Under the pieces are notes generated by a model. It was not told where the DNA came from. It did no database searches and saw nothing but the letters and a program-made list of their open reading frames with translations. A stretch of DNA of 64,000 bases. Origin: Flavobacterium sp. ACN6. Lineage in GTDB: Bacteria; Bacteroidota; Bacteroidia; Flavobacteriales; Flavobacteriaceae. The stretch lies in NCBI RefSeq assembly GCF_002304005.1, contig NZ_MRCQ01000001.1, forward strand, positions 434,001-498,000. The letters run 5' to 3'. Shown in pieces: positions 18,678 to 27,603 of the stretch. Position 1 is the stretch's first letter; every line of letters starts with the position of its first letter. Both the position numbers and the translations under genes were made by a program.

Positions 18678-21086
18678 ATGATTCAAAATTATATACGAAT
18701 ATTTATATACCATATCAAAAACAATAAACTGTTTTCGATTCTAAATGTTTTAGGATTATCCATAGGAATTGCAGGTTTGATTTTTGCTATTCTTTATTGG
18801 AACGACGAACATTCTTATGATGATTGGAATTCTTCTAATGATAAAACATTTATCGTTATGAATGATCTTGGAGATGGAAATGTATTTCCTGCAAACTCTG
18901 CTATTATCGCGCCGGCAATAAAAGCAGCTACTTCGTATTTAGAAAATTACTGCTATTTTGATACCGAATACACGAAAGAAACAATACAGCATAATGGCAA
19001 AATAGAATTAGTAGACAAAATATTTTCTGCCCAAAATAGTTTCTTTTCTTTTTTTCCATTTGAATTCAAATATGGCGATGCAAAAAGTGCGCTGCACGAT
19101 CCGCAAAGCATTGTTTTTTCTGAAGAAACTGCTTTTCGTTTATTTAAAAATGAAAACCCTGTTGGCAGACAAGTAAAATACGCTGATAAAATTTTTGTTG
19201 TTCGCGGTGTTTATCGAATACCCGGAAAATCAGTTGTAATGCCGAATGCAGTGACGAACCTCATCGAAGAAAATCTGGAACATTTAAAAGACCATTGGGG
19301 TTTTAATTTTGGTTTAGTTCTAAAATTAAAAAAGAAAAGTAATGCTCCGCTAGTCGTTAAAAGTCTGGAACAATTGTTTCTCGAAAAAAACTACAAGAGG
19401 CAAGCGAGAAAAGAAGGCCTGTCACTTGAAGCATTTATAAAAAAGTTCGGGGAACCCTTCAAAGTTAAATTAATCCCATTTGAAAACTCAAGACTTTATA
19501 AGGGAAATTATCCATTTCCGGAAGGAACCGGAAATCTCCAGTTTTTACAAATATTAATGGGTCTATCCCTATTAATCTTATTGCTATCAATCGTAAATTA
19601 TATCAACTTAGCCACGGCAAATGCCATAAAACGTGCAAAAGAAGTTGGTGTTAGAAAAATTGTTGGCGCAACGAAATTGCAAATCGTTTTTCAGTTTGTA
19701 TTTGAAACCGCTTTAATTACCTTATTTGCAATATTATTGGCGCTCGTACTTGTTGAAATTACTTTGCCATTTTACAATCACTTTTTAAACAAAGAATTAG
19801 TTCTAGCCGGATCAGAATTTTACCTGCAGCTCGCTATAATCTTTGCAATCGTGATTTTTGTATGCGGCGTTTTTCCAGCAGTTTACATTTCAAATTTTGA
19901 AGTTTTAAATGTTTTAAAAGGTAATTATTCTCGCAGTAAAAGCGGAATATGGCTGCGAAACAGTATGCTGGTTATACAATTTTCCATTGCAGCCTTTTTC
20001 ATCATCGGCTCTGCTATAGTTTACCAGCAGGTCAACTTTATGGTAGAAAAAGATTTGGGTTTTACTGGATCCCAGGTAATGAATATCGCTTTTAGAGAAC
20101 AAAGAGGTAAAGGTAAATTTGCAGAATACAAAAGCATACAACAGGAAATAGAAAAAATCAACGGTGTCGAAGCTGTTTCTGCCGGGGCATTTTCTATTGG
20201 GGAAAATGAAGTTTCAAAAGGAGGCTTATATAACAACAATAAAGTTACTGTCGTTCAGCAAATCGGCTTTGATTTTGGAATGCTTGAAATGTTGGGAATA
20301 AAAGTTATAAAAGGAAGAGCGCTTACAGAAAAGCTTGCCTCGGATACTATTTCTAACGTTTTGCTGAATGAAGTCGCTGCCAAAGCTTTGCAGGAAAAAG
20401 GTCTTGTGAATAAGGTAATCGAATGGAACGGCCACAAATATACCGTTGTGGGAATCGTCAAAAACTTTCATTATTCTGGCTTAGACAATGAAATTAATCC
20501 TATGATTTTGTTTCATATAAATACTCAGAAATGGACACAGGGTAATATAGAATACATTTCTGTAAAGCTTGCGAAAAAAGATATTTCAACTACCATTTCG
20601 TCTCTAAAGACTTTTTGGTCTAAAGAAGTGGATTCTGAATATCCTTTCGAATATAATTTTGTAGATAAAAACTTCGCCAAAACCTACAGAAAGTATGAAG
20701 ATCAAAGAAATCTATTAGCCTTGCTAAATGTCGTTGTAATTCTAATTGCTGTTTTCGGATTGTTTGCACTCGCCTCTTTTTCTATGGAAAGAAGGTTAAG
20801 AGAAATTGCCATCAGAAAAACACTTGGCGCAGAAACGAATACACTGCTGAAAGAACTATCTAAACAATATGTGGTGTTCTGTATTATAGGCTTTTTAATC
20901 GGAATTATTCCTGCTTATATTTTATTGCAAAAATGGCTTGAGAATTTTGCTTTCCGTATTGATATTCCCGTACTGCCGTTTATTCTTGCTTTTGTTTCGC
21001 TGCTGTTTCTAACACTGACAATAGTTCTCGCCAAAGCATACCAAGTAACAAAAGTTGATGTTTTAAAATATTTAAAATACGAGTAA
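18678..21086 (+). CDS. ABC permease with two MacB/FtsX units, paralogue 2
   Basis: This second copy has the same architecture, 802 residues from ATG 18678 (MIQNYIRIFIYHIKNN), which aligns with the starts of both sister proteins. An upstream in-frame start at 18645 would overlap paralogue 1 by 32 bp and is unlikely. Shared blocks are NYINLATANAIKRAKEVGVR and IAIRKTLGAETNTLLKELSK. The periplasmic cores differ most, as expected if the copies handle different substrates or assemble as different half-transporters. Confidence 0.92.
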   Translation: MIQNYIRIFIYHIKNNKLFSILNVLGLSIGIAGLIFAILYWNDEHSYDDWNSSNDKTFIVMNDLGDGNVFPANSAIIAPAIKAATSYLENYCYFDTEYTKETIQHNGKIELVDKIFSAQNSFFSFFPFEFKYGDAKSALHDPQSIVFSEETAFRLFKNENPVGRQVKYADKIFVVRGVYRIPGKSVVMPNAVTNLIEENLEHLKDHWGFNFGLVLKLKKKSNAPLVVKSLEQLFLEKNYKRQARKEGLSLEAFIKKFGEPFKVKLIPFENSRLYKGNYPFPEGTGNLQFLQILMGLSLLILLLSIVNYINLATANAIKRAKEVGVRKIVGATKLQIVFQFVFETALITLFAILLALVLVEITLPFYNHFLNKELVLAGSEFYLQLAIIFAIVIFVCGVFPAVYISNFEVLNVLKGNYSRSKSGIWLRNSMLVIQFSIAAFFIIGSAIVYQQVNFMVEKDLGFTGSQVMNIAFREQRGKGKFAEYKSIQQEIEKINGVEAVSAGAFSIGENEVSKGGLYNNNKVTVVQQIGFDFGMLEMLGIKVIKGRALTEKLASDTISNVLLNEVAAKALQEKGLVNKVIEWNGHKYTVVGIVKNFHYSGLDNEINPMILFHINTQKWTQGNIEYISVKLAKKDISTTISSLKTFWSKEVDSEYPFEYNFVDKNFAKTYRKYEDQRNLLALLNVVVILIAVFGLFALASFSMERRLREIAIRKTLGAETNTLLKELSKQYVVFCIIGFLIGIIPAYILLQKWLENFAFRIDIPVLPFILAFVSLLFLTLTIVLAKAYQVTKVDVLKYLKYE

Positions 21087-21087
21087 G

Positions 21088-23505
21088 ATGCTAAGAAACT
21101 GGACAAATATATTTATCTATCAAATAAAGAACAGTAAACTTTTTACTGCTCTTAATATTCTCGGATTATCTGTAGGAATTGCAGGTTTGATTTTCGCGCT
21201 TCTTTACTGGAACGACGAAAAAAATTACAATTCTTGGAATCCAGAGAAAGACAATGTTTATCAGGTTTTGGTGCAATTGAAAGATATGACGTCTTGGTCA
21301 GATTGTGCCTTATTTTTAAAACCTGCCCTGGATGCAGATCCAAATATTGAAGCCATAATGTATGGGGATGATTGGTATCAAAAAAATAAAATTATTTACA
21401 AAGGGAAGAAGGAATTTGTAGATAAAATCATTAATGTGCAACATAACTTTTTTTCCTTTTTCCCTTTTGAAATTTTAAAGGGAGATGCGATTTCGTCCAT
21501 AAAAGACGATTCTAGCATTGCAATTTCAGATAATATTGCAAAAAGAATCTTTGGAAACGAAAATCCAATTGGAAAACAAATTAAATGTTTCGATCAACTA
21601 TTTTCTGTTAGGGCAGTTTATCGAGTTCCGGGAAACTCATCCATTGCGCCAAATGTTATCATCAATAAAATGGATAAACTCGTAAACTCCTCGATAATAA
21701 ATCCCTTTGTTTTTAAATTATTGCTAAAAGTTAAAGATCCATCAAAAGTTGAAAATACAAGAAAAAAACTGGAACGAATCTATAACTATGATTTCATTAA
21801 ACGTTTAGCAAAACAAGAAGGTTTTACGTTTGAGGACATGGGAAAGAAAGTAGGTTATTTTAATGTTGTACTAGAACCGCTTTCGCAATCCAGATTACAT
21901 TCTATAACAGATGGTTATCCTGAAGGCAGAGGCAATTATCAATTTTTAATGATTATGATGGGGTTATCAATTTTGATTCTCATTTTATCAATAATTAATT
22001 ACATCAATCTCGCCACCGCAAATGCAGTAAAACGAGCGAAGGAAGTTGGAGTGCGCAAAATTACCGGGGCTTCTAAGAGAAATATTATCTGTCAATTTAT
22101 TTTTGAAACTATTATAACAACTTCTTTTTCAATTTTACTGGCATTAGTAATTGTAGAAATAACCTTGCCTTATTACAATAATTTCTTAAATAAAGACCTT
22201 ATACTTCTTGGAAATCAATTTTACTGGCAGCTGCTTTTAATTTTTATAATTACCGTATTTACTGCAGGACTATTTCCTGCGGTTTATGTAGCGAATTTTG
22301 AAACTTTAAAAGTTTTGAAAGGAAATTTTGGAAGAAGTAAAAACGGAATTTGGCTGCGTAATGGAATGCTTATTTTTCAATTTGCAATTGCTGCCTTTTT
22401 TATAATTGGATCTTATATTGTTTATGAACAAATTCAATATTTACAAAATAAAGATCTTGGGTTTAAAGGAAATCAGGTAATTTCTGTAACATTAAACTTT
22501 CCTTCTTCCGATTATGAGGGAGAAAATGCAGAAAAAAATATCTACAGTAAATACAGTCTTATAAAGGATCAATTAAGCAAAATAAAAGGTGTCGAAGAAA
22601 TTTCAACCGGTCTTATTTCTTTTGATGGTTCTGACAATTTTATTAATCCTGTGTTATATAAAGATGAACTTTTTAAGGAGAGAACAATAGCCTTGGATTT
22701 TGGCATGTTTGAAATGTTGAATATCAAAATTATCAAAGGAAGAAATTTTGACAGAAAACTAGCTTCAGACACTATTAATTCGGTGATTATAAACGAAAGT
22801 GCTTTAAAGTTGATGAATATTAAGAATCCGATTGGAGAAGAATTATTGATACGAAATCAAAAATTAAAAATTATTGGTATTGTTAAGGATTTTAATTTAT
22901 TAAGCCCAGAAATGAAAGTACCTCCAATTTCATTCTATCACCTAAAGACCTTGGGAATGTCACATGATATCAACAAAGTTTTTATAAAATTAAAACTTGA
23001 TGCTTCAGGAAAGACAATTGAAAGCATAGAAAAATTATGGTCAAAAGTAGATCCCGAATATCCCTTTAAATATGATTTCGTAAATAAGGAATACGCCAGA
23101 ACTTACGAATCGTACGTCAAGCAAAAAAATTTATTTTCTTTATTGAATGTTGTAGTCATTCTTATTGCTTTGTTTGGATTATTTGCATTAGCTTCTTATT
23201 CGATTCAGAGGAGAATGAAAGAAATTGCGATTCGAAAAACTTTAGGAGCAGAAACCAATATTTTATTGAAAGAATTATCAAAACAATATGTTTTGTATTG
23301 TGCAATTGGATTTCTAATCGCCATTTTTCCAGCTTATTTTTTATTGCAAAAATGGCTCAATAATTTCGCTTTTAGAATTGAAATTCCAGTGCTGCCGTTT
23401 TTATTTTCTTTTGTTATTTTACTATTTCTAACGCTATGCATTGTTTTAACAAAAGCCTATCAAGCCACAAAAGTTGATGTTTTAAAATACTTAAAATACG
23501 AATAA
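21088..23505 (+). CDS. ABC permease with two MacB/FtsX units, paralogue 3
   Basis: This third tandem copy (805 residues) begins 1 bp after the stop of copy 2. It repeats the N-terminal ALNILGLSVGIAGLIFALLY, the NYINLATANAVKRAKEVG block, a second core after FAIAAFFIIGSYIVY, and the end VLPFLFSFVILLFLTLCIVL. All three proteins end in KVDVLQYLKYE or KVDVLKYLKYE. A strong hairpin follows, closing the four-gene operon. Confidence 0.92.
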   Translation: MLRNWTNIFIYQIKNSKLFTALNILGLSVGIAGLIFALLYWNDEKNYNSWNPEKDNVYQVLVQLKDMTSWSDCALFLKPALDADPNIEAIMYGDDWYQKNKIIYKGKKEFVDKIINVQHNFFSFFPFEILKGDAISSIKDDSSIAISDNIAKRIFGNENPIGKQIKCFDQLFSVRAVYRVPGNSSIAPNVIINKMDKLVNSSIINPFVFKLLLKVKDPSKVENTRKKLERIYNYDFIKRLAKQEGFTFEDMGKKVGYFNVVLEPLSQSRLHSITDGYPEGRGNYQFLMIMMGLSILILILSIINYINLATANAVKRAKEVGVRKITGASKRNIICQFIFETIITTSFSILLALVIVEITLPYYNNFLNKDLILLGNQFYWQLLLIFIITVFTAGLFPAVYVANFETLKVLKGNFGRSKNGIWLRNGMLIFQFAIAAFFIIGSYIVYEQIQYLQNKDLGFKGNQVISVTLNFPSSDYEGENAEKNIYSKYSLIKDQLSKIKGVEEISTGLISFDGSDNFINPVLYKDELFKERTIALDFGMFEMLNIKIIKGRNFDRKLASDTINSVIINESALKLMNIKNPIGEELLIRNQKLKIIGIVKDFNLLSPEMKVPPISFYHLKTLGMSHDINKVFIKLKLDASGKTIESIEKLWSKVDPEYPFKYDFVNKEYARTYESYVKQKNLFSLLNVVVILIALFGLFALASYSIQRRMKEIAIRKTLGAETNILLKELSKQYVLYCAIGFLIAIFPAYFLLQKWLNNFAFRIEIPVLPFLFSFVILLFLTLCIVLTKAYQATKVDVLKYLKYE

Positions 23506-23525
23506 AGATTTCTGTATAGTAAACC

Positions 23526-23557
23526 AAAAAGCGTTCGCCAAGGCGAACGCTTTTTTT
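23526..23557. terminator. Rho-independent terminator after the ABC operon
   Basis: GCGTTCGCC and GGCGAACGC form a perfect 9-bp stem with an AA loop, with AAAAA before and seven T after, so it can act in both directions. It lies 21 bp after the stop of permease 3. Confidence 0.9.
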
Positions 23558-23624
23558 ATATAGTTTTAAAAATCAATTTCAATGTCAATATGAATATCAA
23601 TACAAAAAAATCTAGTTAACAACT

Positions 23625-23675
23625 CACAATTAACAATTAACAATTAACAATTAACAATTAACAATTAATAATTAA
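23625..23675. repeat. Heptamer array, unit AATTAAC
   Basis: Six to seven tandem copies of a 7-bp unit (CAATTAA in another phase) fill the gap between the ABC terminator and the stop codon of the glycosyltransferase gene at 23678. Confidence 0.9.
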
Positions 23676-23677
23676 AC

Positions 23678-25111
23678 TCACTCTTTCTTCGTGAATCCTT
23701 TTCTCGTCATTTCTCCCCAGCCTTTGGTTCCCATAATTTTTTCTTTATAACCAACTAATGCAGCATAAACAGTAAGCGGATGAAAATACAATGGCTCTAT
23801 AAAAGCGGCCATAAGAAGCTTAAAGAAATCAATTTGTTTTGGATATTTATGATAGGTTCGTTCTTCACTGAATAAAGCGATAACTGAAAAGAAAACAGCA
23901 AAAGAATATACAAATAGCAAAAGCAAAAAGAAGAAATGCCAGTTTAACAGACCGAAAATAATAAACAAAATAGTTATTAGAAGACCAATAAATTCAATTG
24001 CAGGAGCTAAAAACTCAAACAAGGTCCAATATGGTACGCTCAACATTCCTAACAGTTTATATTTCGGATTCAGGAACATTTTTTTGTGAATACCAAGTGT
24101 TTCTATTGTTCCTCGCATCCAGCGGCTGCGTTGTTTTTTAAAAATCGTAAAATCTTCTGGAGCTTCTGTCCAGCAAAGCGGATCGGGAATGTAACTAACG
24201 GCATACGGAAGTTTGTTTTCCAGCATATAACGGCGCATTCTTACGATCAATTCCATGTCTTCGCCAACGGTTTTTGTACTGTAACCTCCGGCTAATATCG
24301 CTACTTCTTTGTCAAATGCTCCAAATGCACCGCTGATAAGCAATAAACCATCCAATCTTCCCCACGCCATTCTTCCTAAAAGAAAAGCCCTTAGATATTC
24401 TAAAACCTGAATTCTAGGCAGCATTCGGTCTGGAATATTAACCTCAACCAAACGTCCGTTTTTAATCACACATTGATTGGCTATTCGAACAACTCCGCCA
24501 GTGGCAATAATTCGTTTTCCTTGAGATTCTAAAAATGGTTTTGCGAGTTTTAAAAGTGAATCTTTATCGAGAATACAATCGACATCAATACAAACAACAT
24601 AAGGATTTTCGGCAATATTAAGTCCAACATTCAACGCGTCGGCTTTACCTCCATTTTCTTTGTCAACTACAATCAATTTTTTGTAGGCTGCATTTCTGGA
24701 TTTATAGATTCCTTTAATCTTTTTTGTTTCTATTTTAGGATGAATATCCAGTTCCGTCAAAACCAAATCATAGGTTTTAATCAGGATTTCCATCGAATTA
24801 TCCTTGCTCCCGTCATTCACTAAAATGGCCTCATAATTATTATAATTAAGAGATAATAGTGATTTTACATTTTCTTGAATAGTTAAACCCTCATTGTATG
24901 CAGGCGCAATAAGTGACAGTTTTGGTGCAAATTCGCTGGTAAGAAGTACGTTATAATCTACAAAGCTATTTTTTTTGAGGTAACTTCTAAGCTCTTTTGT
25001 AGAGAGATAGGCTAAAATTAGATACGAAGACATGATCAATATCGCATATCCCAAAATCAGCAGGATATACACATCTAAGAACCATGTTATTTCAGTATTA
25101 AAAAAAGTCAT
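23678..25111 (-). CDS. Family 2 processive glycosyltransferase
   Basis: This 477-residue membrane glycosyltransferase resembles PgaC/HasA/cellulose synthase enzymes that polymerise and export a polysaccharide. It has an N-terminal helix (about 12-38), the nucleotide-sugar segment LVNDGSKDN, DVD within VCIDVDCILD, the acceptor acidic motif VGEDMEL, and QRSRWMRG (QxxRW). At least three helices follow near 340-460. It is last of four tightly linked genes with a HEAT protein, a TPR-YaiO barrel and a receiver, suggesting a regulated export system. Sugar specificity cannot be told. Confidence 0.93.
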   Translation of the reverse strand: MTFFNTEITWFLDVYILLILGYAILIMSSYLILAYLSTKELRSYLKKNSFVDYNVLLTSEFAPKLSLIAPAYNEGLTIQENVKSLLSLNYNNYEAILVNDGSKDNSMEILIKTYDLVLTELDIHPKIETKKIKGIYKSRNAAYKKLIVVDKENGGKADALNVGLNIAENPYVVCIDVDCILDKDSLLKLAKPFLESQGKRIIATGGVVRIANQCVIKNGRLVEVNIPDRMLPRIQVLEYLRAFLLGRMAWGRLDGLLLISGAFGAFDKEVAILAGGYSTKTVGEDMELIVRMRRYMLENKLPYAVSYIPDPLCWTEAPEDFTIFKKQRSRWMRGTIETLGIHKKMFLNPKYKLLGMLSVPYWTLFEFLAPAIEFIGLLITILFIIFGLLNWHFFFLLLLFVYSFAVFFSVIALFSEERTYHKYPKQIDFFKLLMAAFIEPLYFHPLTVYAALVGYKEKIMGTKGWGEMTRKGFTKKE

Positions 25112-25125
25112 TTGTTTTTATAAAT

Positions 25126-25947
25126 TTATACTGTTAATGTCTGCAGAATACTTTGGGCTTCGTATTTTATCATTGTATTTGGCGCTTTTTCAGCCAGTTG
25201 TGCTACAAAAGGAATTTTCTGTGTGAGCTTTAATTCTTTTATCAGCTTTAATCCAAGCGCTATAACAGTTGTATTTTGTGATTCCAATAAATGCTCAATT
25301 CCTTCGGTGTCGCCAACATCGTGTCTTTTAAAAGCGTCGATAATATTCAGCTGGGTCCACTCGTCGATTGGGTCTGGATGTTCTACGAGATATATAATGC
25401 TGTTTGTTCCTGCAAGCTTAATACAAGCATTTATGGCAGTAATTTTTAAGGTTTTATTTCTCGCTTTAGAATAGATTATAATCTTATCGAAAGCATCAAT
25501 TATATTGAATTCTGCCAATTCTGTAATTCCTTTGCATTTTACTTCCCATTTCAGGCTCTTAAGCTTTTTAAATGACCCTTTTATGAGATTAGAATCTTTG
25601 TAAAATTGTTCCAATTTCTGTGCATAAACGCCTTCGTAATTTTTGTGCAGGTTGATAATTGACTCCGTCAGTACTTCTCTAAAAAAGGAAGTGTCCAAAA
25701 GCACCAAAAAGTTTTTATTTTCTTTGATAGCTGCAAAGGAAGCATCCTCAAAAATCACCGATGTCATGAGCTGATTAATCTCTTTGTCGTATTCGGTGCG
25801 AAGTCTTTCTTTTTTTATTTTTGTATTTCGGCTTGCTACAATAAACAAGTACAAAATAAATGATGCACATACAAATATGTATATGGCGAAAGTTAGAAAA
25901 GGCACTTCCCAATTTCCATTTTTATATGATTCCCAGATTTCTGTCAT
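25126..25947 (-). CDS. Membrane-anchored HEAT-repeat protein
   Basis: This 273-residue protein has one N-terminal helix (FLTFAIYIFVCASFILYLFI, about 19-40) followed by a cytoplasmic helical domain. HEAT-like repeats are seen at about 140-265 (KGITELAEFNIIDAFDKIIIY, then TLKITAINACIKLAGTNSII). Such repeats are protein-binding scaffolds. It is 1 bp upstream-linked to the YaiO gene and 14 bp from the glycosyltransferase, so it probably couples the synthase to the export barrel or to the receiver. I know no characterised homologue. Confidence 0.8.
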   Translation of the reverse strand: MTEIWESYKNGNWEVPFLTFAIYIFVCASFILYLFIVASRNTKIKKERLRTEYDKEINQLMTSVIFEDASFAAIKENKNFLVLLDTSFFREVLTESIINLHKNYEGVYAQKLEQFYKDSNLIKGSFKKLKSLKWEVKCKGITELAEFNIIDAFDKIIIYSKARNKTLKITAINACIKLAGTNSIIYLVEHPDPIDEWTQLNIIDAFKRHDVGDTEGIEHLLESQNTTVIALGLKLIKELKLTQKIPFVAQLAEKAPNTMIKYEAQSILQTLTV

Positions 25948-25948
25948 A

Positions 25949-27163
25949 TTAAAAACGTTTGGTTACAATTAACTGTAAATTAAACCTGTTTCTATATTCT
26001 CCCGGAACATATTCTTCGCGCTCATACAGGAAAATTGGGCGAACAAAAAAGGATTCTCCAAAACGATGCTGGTACTGAATTCCTGCTCTATAAGCTTTTA
26101 AGGGCTGTGTAAAGCTATTATAAAGATACAAATACGGCACATTTCCGTATTGCAGTTCGAATCTAATCAAACGTTCTTTTTCTTCATTTACTTTTTGTAA
26201 ACTTAAAACGTGAGAAAACAACTCGTTTGTTGTATCATAATACGGTCTGTAAGCCACTGTGTAAACTCCTGCAGTATAAGCCAGTTGACCTGTAAGCAAA
26301 GTAATATCATCTGTTTCAAAATGCATAAATCTTGCTCCCAAAGAGTAATCAAACTTTTTGTGTGGTGCAAAGTAATATTCTAAACCTGCTTTTGCGACAG
26401 GAAATATCGTTTCGCCTGTAGAAACGCCTCCATTTGCATATAAATAACTTTTATTGGAAAAGGTTTGATAATAATCGGCTTCAAATAACATTTGGGTATC
26501 ATCACCAATATTTCCTACATTGGCACGGCCGACAATAGCGGATTTGCTGAATTTATGTGAATATTCTACATATCCGTAATGAAATGGAGAAAGTCCTGGT
26601 TCTGATGTCGAAATATTTAAATACGAAGCAGATACAGCATTTTTTGCTTTACGTCCGATCAATGTTCGGATTCCTCTAAAAGCCTGTGTGCTATTATCTA
26701 TAGAAGAGAATTTTTCGATTAAATCTAATGCTTCTTGGTCGCGGTTCAGTTTTTCGAGACAAGTTGCTTTTATCTTTAAAACATCAATCGATTTTGGATC
26801 AATTGCCAGATATTTATCGCAGTATGCAATACACTTTTCATAATCTTCCGACCAAAAATAAATAGTAACAAGTGCCTGTAAAGCTTCTGCATTCGGATTT
26901 GCTCGGTCTGCCATTGGAGACAAAATCTTTACTGCCGTTTTATAGTCTTTTTTCCAGCTGTAAATACGTCCAGTATAAACTTGGACATCTTCATTTTCAG
27001 GAAATTTGGCACGTAAAGGCTCAATTAATGCTAATGCTTTTTCGTAGTTTTCTTTTTCAACCTCCCGTTTTACATTCGCCAGCGTTTCATCAATAGACAA
27101 TTCTTGTCCAATTGCAATAGACGAAATAAAAAGCATTAAAATTGAATAATATATAAACTTCAT
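25949..27163 (-). CDS. TPR plus YaiO-type outer-membrane barrel
   Basis: This 404-residue protein has a signal peptide (to about residue 19, SIAIGQ). TPR-like repeats span about 22-165 (YEKALALIEPLRAKFPENEDV, then YEKCIAYCDKYLAIDPKSID), and a C-terminal beta barrel of about 220 residues resembles YaiO. The end, FNLQLIVTKRF, fits an outer-membrane assembly signal. TPR-barrel proteins such as PgaA and BcsC guide polysaccharides through the periplasm and outer membrane, so this is the likely exit port for the product of the linked glycosyltransferase. Its start overlaps the receiver stop by 1 bp. Confidence 0.87.
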   Translation of the reverse strand: MKFIYYSILMLFISSIAIGQELSIDETLANVKREVEKENYEKALALIEPLRAKFPENEDVQVYTGRIYSWKKDYKTAVKILSPMADRANPNAEALQALVTIYFWSEDYEKCIAYCDKYLAIDPKSIDVLKIKATCLEKLNRDQEALDLIEKFSSIDNSTQAFRGIRTLIGRKAKNAVSASYLNISTSEPGLSPFHYGYVEYSHKFSKSAIVGRANVGNIGDDTQMLFEADYYQTFSNKSYLYANGGVSTGETIFPVAKAGLEYYFAPHKKFDYSLGARFMHFETDDITLLTGQLAYTAGVYTVAYRPYYDTTNELFSHVLSLQKVNEEKERLIRFELQYGNVPYLYLYNSFTQPLKAYRAGIQYQHRFGESFFVRPIFLYEREEYVPGEYRNRFNLQLIVTKRF

Positions 27164-27528
27164 TAGAAACGTTTATTTAGTAATTTATTAATTCTCACCA
27201 AAAGCACGGCCGGACTCACAGGTTTAGCAATAAATTCGTTTGCGCCAATGTCAAAAGAATCTAGTTCGGTTTGTTCTACACCAGAAGATGTCAGTATAAT
27301 TATGGGAGTCTCTGCGCTAATATGCTCTCTAACGTATTGCGTAATTTCCATGCCGCTTTTACCGGGCATATTTATATCTGTCAGGATTAGATCGTATGGA
27401 TTGTTTTGTATAGCTTGTAATGCTTCTTCTCCATCAGAAAACTGGTCAACACTAAATCCTTTAGACTCTAAGAAAAAAGATAATGATTTGCGTAGGATGT
27501 CATTATCTTCTGCTAAAATAATTCTCAT
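27163..27528 (-). CDS. Stand-alone receiver (CheY-like) protein
   Basis: This 121-residue receiver domain has no output domain. Key residues are AEDND near residue 9, the phosphorylated Asp in DLILTDINMPG (about 53), Thr in IILTSSG and Lys in FIAKPVSP. It is the first gene of the glycosyltransferase cluster and lies 75 bp downstream of a hybrid kinase with a phosphotransfer domain, so it is a plausible end point of that relay, acting by protein contact rather than DNA binding. Confidence 0.92.
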   Translation of the reverse strand: MRIILAEDNDILRKSLSFFLESKGFSVDQFSDGEEALQAIQNNPYDLILTDINMPGKSGMEITQYVREHISAETPIIILTSSGVEQTELDSFDIGANEFIAKPVSPAVLLVRINKLLNKRF

Positions 27529-27603
27529 TTTTTTATATTTTTTCTTGGGGCAAACTTTTATTATAACATCATTATTGTAAAGCTAGAGCTTATTTCTCTT
27601 TTA

